From: Isosphaeraceae bacterium
GTDB taxonomy: Bacteria > Planctomycetota > Planctomycetia > Isosphaerales > Isosphaeraceae
Assembly: GCA_021324445.1 (NCBI GenBank)
Contig: JAJPJC010000013.1
Location: forward strand, 1 to 36,396
Reading direction: 5' to 3'
DNA: 36,396 bases
A model generated the notes under the pieces. It ran no database searches and had not been told where the DNA came from. It saw only the letters and a list, made by a program, of their open reading frames with translations. A program made the translations under genes and the position numbers. Each line of letters opens with the position of its first letter. The stretch's first letter is position 1. This document shows, in pieces, positions 1 through 6,562 of the stretch.

Positions 1-583
1 AATGGGGGCGGTGGTGAATAGCCAGGGGCGTCAGCCCCTGGGACCGTTCCGGCGCCCCTCTCCCCTTGGCAGAGCCCCGCAGGGGCGACAGTCACCCCTG
101 TCGCCCCCGCGGGGCTGCTGGGAAGAGAGGGGGGGCTCGGCGCTCCGCGGTCGACCAGGGGCTGTCGCCCCTGGCTCTTGACCGCCGCCCCTCCGGAGCT
201 TTGGGAACAGACTCTGAATGCGAGACAGACCGGTCAGCGAGCTCCCCCGGGCTCGCCGAAGGGTAAACCTCCAGGTTGAGGAACGGTCGCGAGCACCGGA
301 GAAGCGCCCTCGTCTTTCGATCGCTGGCTCATCCCCGCATGTTCATTAGGCGAGACGGTAGCACCATCACCATATCTCGCCGAAATCGGTATGGGCGCGG
401 GTAGCTGAGATGGCGGGAAAAGGCGCGCGCCCCTGACAAGACCGGCGCGATCGTCGATCCTGAGAATGGTCGTGATCCCTCATGGCCTGCGTTGCTTCCG
501 GGTAAGCCTGGAACATCGGGGTCATCACCGGCGCGAGGATCGAGGCGCCCGTTGATCAGGCCCCGCCCGTACGGATCTGTTCC
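1..583. other. Non-coding left edge
   Basis: No convincing gene. The only forward frame (66-266) is low complexity and lies across GC hairpins, and the long minus-strand frame that covers 329-583 is antisense to the gene starting at 584. The segment holds three strong hairpins (annotated separately at 22-174). The remainder up to 583 shows no promoter or terminator that I can support. Confidence 0.6.
22..174. repeat. Cluster of three GC-rich hairpins
   Basis: Hairpin 1 (22-41) is CCAGGGGC, a 4-nt loop, then GCCCCTGG. Hairpin 2 (73-116) has a stem of about 18 bp with one mismatch: AGCCCCGC (73-80) pairs with 109-116 and GGGGCGACAG (82-91) pairs with 98-107, leaving a 6-nt loop. Hairpin 3 (155-174) has exactly the arms of hairpin 1 with a different loop, TGTC instead of GTCA. 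Identical arms with diverged loops suggest a repeated, structurally selected (REP-like) element rather than one terminator. No T-tract follows any of them. Confidence 0.7.
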
Positions 584-1789
584 ATGCAAGCTCCAGCGCG
601 CTCGATGCTCCGCCCTGTCCTCCCCGTGGTCCTCTGCGGTGCGGCCCTGACGGCGATGCTTCGGGCGGACGAGCTGCCCAGGCCGCCAACCGGTGAAGTT
701 CGGCTCGAAGGCGGCCGTGTCGTCACTTACACCATCCATTTCGACAGGAACTCGCTCCGGGACAGCCTGCCGCTCGGGGACGGCCTGATCGCCCTGACGT
801 CGTCGGGCACCCTGCTCCGGTTCGAGCTGCCCGCCGTCCGCCTGGTCCGTGAGCCGATCGGTGTCGTGGACGTGACCTGCCTCGGCCGTGGTGACGGCGA
901 GACGGTGCTCGCGGGCCTCTCCGACGGGCGCGTCTGCCGCGTCGACCCCGCGACGCTCGACCTGGCCGACGTGGTGAAGCTCCCCGCCGCGCCGCAGTGG
1001 GTCGGCTGGTGCAAGGCCCAGGAAAATCGACCCGCGGGCCTGGTCGTCGTGACCCGGCCGACGAAGCCCGTCGAGCGCAACGGCAGGCACTGGGACCTGC
1101 CCTATTCGGTGGTCCATGACCTCGCCACGGGGAAGACGTTCGCGCTGGAGGAGGCAGCGACGACGATCCGGCTCGACCGCGCTGGGCGGATCTGGCTCGG
1201 GGCGGACCGGGGCGAGTGGGGCGGTCAGGTTACGCGGGTCGATGTGGTCAAGGGGACGACCGAGGCGATCAAGCCGCCGCCGGCCCGCGACCCCGAAGTC
1301 GAAGCCTCCTGGCAAGGTGTCTACCGGTTCATCGAGCTGCGCGACGGCCGGGTCTGGGCCTTCGGCGGCACGTCGCACATGGGACTCAACCGTGGGGAAA
1401 GCACGCGAGTCGATGGCGCCGAACCACGCACGGTGTTTGCATTCGAACCGCCCAAGGAGAACGGGAAAGAGCCCGACCCCGATCGGCCGAGGCTGCCGAT
1501 CACGCGCACCCTCGAGGAGGACCGCGGCCTGCTCGTCTTCTCCTACAGCGACGTGTTCCGCGTGGACAGGGCGTTGTCGTCCTGCAAGAGGGCGGCCACG
1601 CTCCACATCCGGTACCGCTGGGGGAGACCCGACGCCGTCGGCGCCAACCCGTCCGTCGGTCGGCCGCCCGGCGGGGTCGGGAGACCCGCGTTGAACCGAG
1701 GTGACCGCCCGTTCTTCCTCACTTGTCGTCGTTCCAGGTCTCACACTGATGCAGCGCGAGCGCGGCGAATGCGGTGCCGGCATGCGTAA
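584..1789 (+). pseudogene. Secreted beta-propeller-like protein, 3' end degenerate
   Basis: The frame opens with a Sec-type signal peptide (hydrophobic core PVLPVVLCGAALTAML); ATG at 605 is an equally good start. Residues of about 25-330 read as a repeated beta-strand protein of the kind that sums up stored values (for example VCRVDPATLDLADV and RIWLGADRGEWGGQVTRVD), which suggests a WD/NHL-like propeller. From about 1640 the protein loses this character and becomes Arg/Pro-rich. Its last 70 bases run antisense through the 3' end of the convergent cyclase-like gene. I infer that the C-terminal half was lost by truncation. The specific function is not recognised. The reading frame up to about 1600 looks intact, so a shortened but expressed protein cannot be excluded. 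Confidence 0.5.
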
Positions 1790-2810
1790 TATAGTGATAT
1801 TTATCGTTATTGACCGATCGAGTGAACCAGCGGCCCGAGGCGCGCTGGTGGGTGCGGAGCCAGGCGACGCCGCGCTGGATTGCCGGATCGGACGCCGGCA
1901 CGCCGGCTTGGCGGAGGACGAAGACGGCCAGGCCGGTGGCGTAGCCGTCGCTGGGGGCCTGGGGATCGTTCGGTGTGCCGTCGCGCCGTTTCCAGTGGCC
2001 CAGCGAGGGAAGATTCCAGCCGCCGTCGGGGCGTTGCCGCTCGCGGAGCCGGGCGAGGGTCGCGCCGCGGTCTTCGGCGGTCATCAGGCCGTCAAGCCGC
2101 GTCGAGGCCCAGAGCAGCATCGTCGCGTGGTGCAGGTCGGGCGGAGGATTCGCCGCGAAGTAGGCGCGGAGTCGCGCCAGCCCCGCCTGTGCGGCCGGCG
2201 ACTGGGCATACCCGTCGGGGGCATTGCCGGCCCCGAGGGCCGCGACGATCGCGCCGTAATAATCGTCGTGCTCGTAAGGGGGCCAGCCGCACTTGAGCCA
2301 GTCGAAACCTCCGCTGGCCTTCTGGAGCGTCCAGGTCCGGTCGAGCGCCTTGCGGGTCAAGGGATGGAGCTGGCCGGTCGTCGCTGCGTCATTCAGGGCC
2401 AGGGCCGCGGCCGTGGCCACGACCTCGGCGTCCCACCGCGGTTTGGCCGCCTTCTCCGGGTCATCCCAGTGCGCGACCCGGTCCTCGAAGAAGCGGCGGA
2501 CCTCCACCATGGCCGGGGAGGGGTGCTCCGTCAGGGCCGGGCGAGCCACCAGGTAAGGATAATTGGTATGGCACGTGCCGCATCGGTGCTGCCTGGTCCA
2601 GCTCAACGCGGTCTCATCGAGGAACGCCGCGGCACGGGGCATCGAGGCGGCCGTCGCGAAGGGCTCGGTCGCCGAATTCGGCGCGGGTCGGGCAGCCGGC
2701 TTCGACTCCTGGGCGATCGTCGCTCCGGTCTGGGCCACCAACACGACCGCCAACCAGGCTCCCAGGCGCGTTTCGACCCGGGCCCACGGGTCTCGAACTC
2801 GGTGATTCAT
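1719..2810 (-). CDS. Secreted squalene-cyclase-fold (alpha/alpha-barrel) protein with CxxCH
   Basis: The protein has 363 residues from ATG 2810; an in-frame ATG at 2846 would add 12 residues. A signal peptide covers about residues 10-33 (AWLAVVLVAQTGATIAQ). The body has the repeated helical pattern of the terpenoid cyclase/prenyltransferase alpha-alpha toroid, with QW-like turns such as RPDGGWNLPSLG and a C-terminal ITHAGTAFAALAL. Residues C77-x-x-C80-H81 form a c-type heme-binding motif (CGTCH) close to the N-terminus. The DxDD motif of a true squalene-hopene cyclase was not found, so cyclase activity is unlikely. It lies 51 bp or more downstream of the SDR gene on the same strand and converges with the degenerate propeller gene. 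Known family: planctomycete secreted proteins of unknown role with this fold. A redox or scaffold role is only inferred. Confidence 0.75.
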   Translation of the reverse strand: MNHRVRDPWARVETRLGAWLAVVLVAQTGATIAQESKPAARPAPNSATEPFATAASMPRAAAFLDETALSWTRQHRCGTCHTNYPYLVARPALTEHPSPAMVEVRRFFEDRVAHWDDPEKAAKPRWDAEVVATAAALALNDAATTGQLHPLTRKALDRTWTLQKASGGFDWLKCGWPPYEHDDYYGAIVAALGAGNAPDGYAQSPAAQAGLARLRAYFAANPPPDLHHATMLLWASTRLDGLMTAEDRGATLARLRERQRPDGGWNLPSLGHWKRRDGTPNDPQAPSDGYATGLAVFVLRQAGVPASDPAIQRGVAWLRTHQRASGRWFTRSVNNDKYHYITHAGTAFAALALHQCETWNDDK

Positions 2811-2897
2811 CGCGGCGTCCTCAACACGGTGCAACAGGGAAGGCAAACGGGAAGCGAGGCCGTTCGCACTGGCCCAACGGTTGTCGAGGGAACCAAG

Positions 2898-3677
2898 CTA
2901 CCATAAGGTATAGCCGCCGTCGATCACGAGGGTGGCGCCGGTCATGTAGGCGGAGGCTGCGCTGGCGAGGTAGACCGCCAGCGGGGCGAGTTCCTCCGGC
3001 TGGCCCAGACGGCCCATCGGGATCATGCTCAGGACCGAGTCCCTCAGCTCCGGCCGCTCCTGGAACCAACGCCGGTTCGGCTCGGTGGCGAAGTAGCCCG
3101 GGGCGATGGCGTTGACCGTCACGCCGCGGGGTGCCCAGTCGGCGGCCAGGGCGCGGGTGAAGGAGATCAGCGCGGCCTTGGCCGTCTCATAGCTCCTGCC
3201 GGTGATCCCTCGGTTGGCGATCAGGCCGGACATGGACGCGACGTTGATCACACGCCCCCAACCCCGGGTCAGCATCGAGCCGCCCACCACCTTCGACCAG
3301 ATGAACGCGCTGGTCAAGTTGAGGTCGATGATCCGCTGCCACTGGTCGGTCGGCAACGACTCGGTCGGCACGTCGATGCGGCGGCCGCCCACGTTGTTGA
3401 TCAGGATGTCGATCGGGCTGGATTCCTCCACGACCTGGATGGCGGCATCTTCGCTGGCGAGCCGTTCCCCCACGTCGGCGGCGACGACCTCCACGCGGCG
3501 TCCCAGGGCCTGGAGTTGACCGCGGGCCTCCCCCAGCGCCGTCGGATCACGACCGATCAGCACGAGGTCCGCCCCGGCCTCGGCCAGACCCCGGGCCATC
3601 GCCAGGCCCAGCCCGCGACTGCCGCCAGTCACGCACGCGCGCTTGCCATCGAGTCGGAACGCGTCGAAGAGCGACAT
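2898..3677 (-). CDS. SDR family NAD(P)-dependent oxidoreductase
   Basis: This 259-residue protein has the usual length of a classical short-chain dehydrogenase/reductase. Visible landmarks are the N-terminal cofactor loop TGGSRGLG (about residues 17-24), the NNVGG segment (in place of the usual NNAG), the catalytic Ser in VASMSG, Tyr163 and Lys167 in SYETAK, and the C-terminal TGATLVIDGGYT. The pattern is closest to gluconate 5-dehydrogenase/3-oxoacyl-ACP-reductase-like SDRs, but the substrate cannot be read from the sequence. The first codon lies 12 bp after the stop of the preceding hypothetical gene, so it probably belongs to the pyrE operon. Cytoplasmic, with no signal peptide. Confidence 0.9.
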   Translation of the reverse strand: MSLFDAFRLDGKRACVTGGSRGLGLAMARGLAEAGADLVLIGRDPTALGEARGQLQALGRRVEVVAADVGERLASEDAAIQVVEESSPIDILINNVGGRRIDVPTESLPTDQWQRIIDLNLTSAFIWSKVVGGSMLTRGWGRVINVASMSGLIANRGITGRSYETAKAALISFTRALAADWAPRGVTVNAIAPGYFATEPNRRWFQERPELRDSVLSMIPMGRLGQPEELAPLAVYLASAASAYMTGATLVIDGGYTLW

Positions 3678-3689
3678 CTCTCGACCCCC

Positions 3690-4373
3690 TCAGGATCCCG
3701 GGAGATAGATCCGATGATTCCCCGCCTTGCCCACCACGCGCGCCGCGCCGGTCAGGCGGAGGCAGTAGGCGACACGCTGGGCGAACCCAAGCGGCCGCCT
3801 CAGCCGGTCGGCAAGGTCGCGCGTCGTGAACGCGTCCGGGCCGTGACAACTCTCGGGCAGGAGCGACCAGAGGTCCGCGGCGTCAACCAGCGAGATCGTC
3901 CCCTGAATCGCCCCGAGACGCCGGTCGGCGACGGCATAACCCGGCCGGCGCCGCCGCGGCAGACGCACCTCCTCGATCGTAACGCCCAGGATCACGATAT
4001 CCAGGTTGGCGTGGGGAAAGACCCGGACGATTCCGACCAGGTCGTCGAAGACGTCGTGCAACGCCCCACGATTGGGACTGGACCGACTCGAGAGGTCTGG
4101 CCCGTCCGGCCGCGCCCGCCGCACGATCCGCCGCCTCAGCACGACCGGCTTCACGATCCGAACCCGATGATCCGGCAGCAACCGCCGCAGCTTCCCGCGC
4201 AGCGGACCCAGCGGACCCGACTGGACCTCGACCAGGCGCCCGGCCTCGTCCACCGCGTCGACGCGGAACCCGCCGATGACGACCTCGGGACGCCCGCTTC
4301 CCCCGGTCGCATACTGCTCCTTCAGCGCTCGGTGCAGGCTGGTTTCCATGGGGGAAGGTGGTGAGTGGCTCAT
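3690..4373 (-). CDS. Conserved hypothetical protein, possible PD-(D/E)xK-like fold
   Basis: A 227-residue soluble protein that I cannot assign to a named family. The N-terminal third (EVVIGGFRVDAV, then RLVEVQSGPLG) has the E...D...ExQ spacing seen in PD-(D/E)xK nuclease-like cores. This is a resemblance only. The middle is Arg-rich (VVLRRRIVRR), and the C-terminus looks like a winged-helix-type segment (FTTRDLADRLRRPLGFAQRVAYCLRLTG). The gene starts 6 bp after the pyrE stop and is followed after 12 bp by the SDR gene, which points to co-transcription. ATG 4349 (METSLHRAL) is an alternative start. A DNA/RNA-processing role would be inference. Confidence 0.7.
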   Translation of the reverse strand: MSHSPPSPMETSLHRALKEQYATGGSGRPEVVIGGFRVDAVDEAGRLVEVQSGPLGPLRGKLRRLLPDHRVRIVKPVVLRRRIVRRARPDGPDLSSRSSPNRGALHDVFDDLVGIVRVFPHANLDIVILGVTIEEVRLPRRRRPGYAVADRRLGAIQGTISLVDAADLWSLLPESCHGPDAFTTRDLADRLRRPLGFAQRVAYCLRLTGAARVVGKAGNHRIYLPGS

Positions 4374-4379
4374 GAGCCA

Positions 4380-4937
4380 CTACGAGATTCCCAAGTCGCG
4401 GATGGTCAGAAGGGGGTGGAACGGGATTCTCCGCTCGGCGAAGGCGGCGGCGGCGCCTTCGAGACGATCGAGGACGACGATCACCAGGGCGACCGTGCAG
4501 CCAAGGCCCTGGACGGCCTCGATGGCCTGGAATGACGAGCCGCCGGTGGTGGCCACGTCGTCGACGATGGCCACGGTGGAACCGGGCTCCAGTGGCCCCT
4601 CGACGCGGTTGCCGGCGCCGTGAGTCTTCGCCTCTTTGCGGACGAGGAAGCCGCGGAGCTGACTCCGGCCGCCCAGGGCGGCCAGGGCCAGCGTGGCGCC
4701 GACGATCGGGTCAGCACCCAGGGTCAGCCCGCCGACCGCCTGGACCTCGGGGTGATCGGCGAGCCGCTCCAGCACGCCGGCGCCGATCAGAGCAGCCCCC
4801 TCGGCCGAGAGCGTGACCTTGCGGCCATCGATGTAGTAATGCGACGTGCGCCCGCTGGCCAGAGTGAACGTCCCGTGACGCAGCGCATCACGCTGCAAGA
4901 GTGCAATCAGCCGCTCGCGGTCATACCTCGGAGTCAT
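4380..4937 (-). CDS. pyrE: Orotate phosphoribosyltransferase
   Basis: Converts orotate and PRPP to orotidine 5'-phosphate in de novo pyrimidine synthesis. The protein has 185 residues from ATG 4937 (MTPRYDRERL); the frame is open further upstream, but that extension lacks family similarity. The substrate segment TLASGRTSHYYIDGRK, the lysine-rich flexible loop VRKEAKTHGAGN and the PRPP signature VAIVDDVATTGGS (about residues 121-133) are all present, so the enzyme looks complete. It is the first gene of a tight minus-strand group with the hypothetical protein and the SDR. The 265 bp between it and the recombinase gene is a divergent promoter region. No other pyrimidine gene is in the window. 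Confidence 0.95.
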   Translation of the reverse strand: MTPRYDRERLIALLQRDALRHGTFTLASGRTSHYYIDGRKVTLSAEGAALIGAGVLERLADHPEVQAVGGLTLGADPIVGATLALAALGGRSQLRGFLVRKEAKTHGAGNRVEGPLEPGSTVAIVDDVATTGGSSFQAIEAVQGLGCTVALVIVVLDRLEGAAAAFAERRIPFHPLLTIRDLGIS

Positions 4938-5202
4938 TCGTCCTTGATCCTTGATTGCGGGTGGCCGGGATGCCCTGCCCCGCAATGGGACAGAGCCGTT
5001 CAGGTCCGAGGACCCAGGAAGCGTACCAGACGGCGCACCCGCGGGCCAAGAGCAGGGTTCCGCCCGGATTGAGCGGCGACATCGATCAAGCCCGGCGCCG
5101 ACCTGGCCGATGGTTCTTTATCGGAGCCCGTGGGGCAGCCGCCCCCGGCTGCCATCGGTGTGCGATCGAGCCACCAGCCACTTCTTGAAGGGTGATCATC
5201 CG

Positions 5203-6153
5203 ATGGGCTCAGCCGCGAATCCACGGGCGCGGGACGGCGATCCGGTCGGGCCGTTCTTGCATTACTTGATGGCCGAGTGCGGCGTCTCGCCGCACACCTT
5301 GGCGGCCTACCGCTCCGACCTGATGCGCTTCGTCCGCTGGCGGAAGGCGGTCGCTCCCGGCCCGCTGGCGCACCTGGATGTCGCGACGCTGGGCGGCTAT
5401 GTGCAGTCGCTCCAGGAGTCGGGCCTGGCGCCCAGCAGCATCTGCCGGCATCTCGCCAGTCTCTCGACCTTCTTCCGGTTCCTGGTCCTGGAAGGGCGGC
5501 TGGCGGACAACGTGGCCAAGCTGCTGGTGGCCCCGGCGGTCTGGGACCGGCTGCCGACGGTGCTGAGTCCCGTCGCGGTCGACCGCCTGCTCGCCACGCC
5601 GGAGACCCAGACGCGGCTGGGCCGCCGGGACCGCGCCCTGCTGGAGACCTTGTATGCGACCGGCTGCCGGGCCTCGGAGGTCGCCGGGTTACGTCCGGTC
5701 GACCTGGACCTCAAGGCCGGCCTGCTGCGCTGCGTCGGCAAGGGGAACAAGGAGCGTTGGGTGCCGCTCGGCTCGCGCGCGATCGCCGCGCTGGCGGATT
5801 ACCTCCGGCGCGACCGTCCCGCGCTGGTCGCCCGCAAGCCCGGGACAACCACGGTGTTCGTCTCCAAGTCGGGACGCCCACTCTCCCGCATCGGGCTCTG
5901 GTCGATCGTCAAACGAGCTGTCCGGCGGGCCGGCCTTTCGGATGCGGTCAGCCCGCACACCCTGCGGCACAGCTTCGCCACGCATCTGCTCGCCGGGGGC
6001 GCCGACCTCCGCGTCGTGCAGGAGATGCTTGGCCACGCCTCGATCGCCACGACCCAGGTCTACACCCGGGTCGAGCTGAGCCGGCTGCGGAGCGTCCACG
6101 CCCAGTTCCATCCCCGCTCCCAGGGCTTGTCAGCAGGTGGCAAGCAGCGCTGA
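5203..6153 (+). CDS. Tyrosine recombinase, XerC/XerD type
   Basis: A site-specific DNA recombinase of the kind that resolves chromosome dimers. ATG 5203 was chosen because GAAGGG (5187-5192) sits 10 nt upstream and the protein then starts as the family does; the longer open frame from 4951 lacks similarity. It has 316 residues. The N-terminal SAM-like core-binding domain (FLHYLMAECGVSPHTLAAYRSD) is followed by the catalytic domain with Arg156 (CRASE), a Lys in GKGNKER, His252 and Arg255 (HTLRHSF), His278 (LGHAS) and nucleophile Tyr287 (VYTRV). The set is complete. Nothing around it marks a phage or integron, so a housekeeping Xer role is most likely. XerC and XerD cannot be told apart from the sequence alone. 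Confidence 0.92.
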   Translation: MGSAANPRARDGDPVGPFLHYLMAECGVSPHTLAAYRSDLMRFVRWRKAVAPGPLAHLDVATLGGYVQSLQESGLAPSSICRHLASLSTFFRFLVLEGRLADNVAKLLVAPAVWDRLPTVLSPVAVDRLLATPETQTRLGRRDRALLETLYATGCRASEVAGLRPVDLDLKAGLLRCVGKGNKERWVPLGSRAIAALADYLRRDRPALVARKPGTTTVFVSKSGRPLSRIGLWSIVKRAVRRAGLSDAVSPHTLRHSFATHLLAGGADLRVVQEMLGHASIATTQVYTRVELSRLRSVHAQFHPRSQGLSAGGKQR

Positions 6154-6157
6154 GCGG

Positions 6158-6469
6158 TCAGGCCGGCGAGGCCCCGGTGGGCAGAGGGGGCTGGAATCGT
6201 TCGTTGAGCTTGGCCTGGACCACCGCACGATAGCCGGCCGGGTCCGTCCCCTTGGGGCTGGCGACCCCGATCCCCTGGCATTCGTGGACCGGCATGATCC
6301 GGACAATCTTCCGATCCTGATCGGCGAGCAAGGCCACGCGGACCGTCCCCACCAGCGCCGTGTCGTTCCAGTGGCACCGGCAGGCCGACCCGTCGGAGAG
6401 ATACAGCATCACCTCCGGCATCCCCGCCTCGTTCAAGCCCGCCCAGATCTCGGTGATCAGGTCCGTCAT
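6158..6469 (-). CDS. Small conserved hypothetical protein
   Basis: A 103-residue soluble protein of no family I recognise. The sequence is codon-biased like its neighbours and has a mixed alpha/beta look: an N-terminal helix (MTDLITEIWAGLNEAG), then strands MLYLSDG, TVRVALLADQDRKIVRIMP and a C-terminal helix YRAVVQAKLNERF. It converges with the recombinase gene, leaving only 4 bp between stop codons. It lies 93 bp downstream of the Ser/Thr kinase gene on the same strand and could be the last gene of the sigma factor-kinase unit. Function unknown. Confidence 0.6.
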   Translation of the reverse strand: MTDLITEIWAGLNEAGMPEVMLYLSDGSACRCHWNDTALVGTVRVALLADQDRKIVRIMPVHECQGIGVASPKGTDPAGYRAVVQAKLNERFQPPLPTGASPA

Positions 6470-6562
6470 GGCAGTTCGCCCTGAGGTAAGGAATCGAACC
6501 GAACCGAACCACGACCGTGAAGGATCGGAACGGCCAGCCCCGCTTCGACTCGCACTGGCCTC

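Noticed and set aside
329..1783. Minus-strand 484-codon frame at the left edge
   Set aside because: Antisense to the secreted propeller-like gene; no recognisable domain.
4951..5202. 84-codon N-terminal extension of the Xer recombinase
   Set aside because: ATG 5203 has a proper ribosome site and the family start; the extension is Arg/Pro-rich promoter-region sequence.
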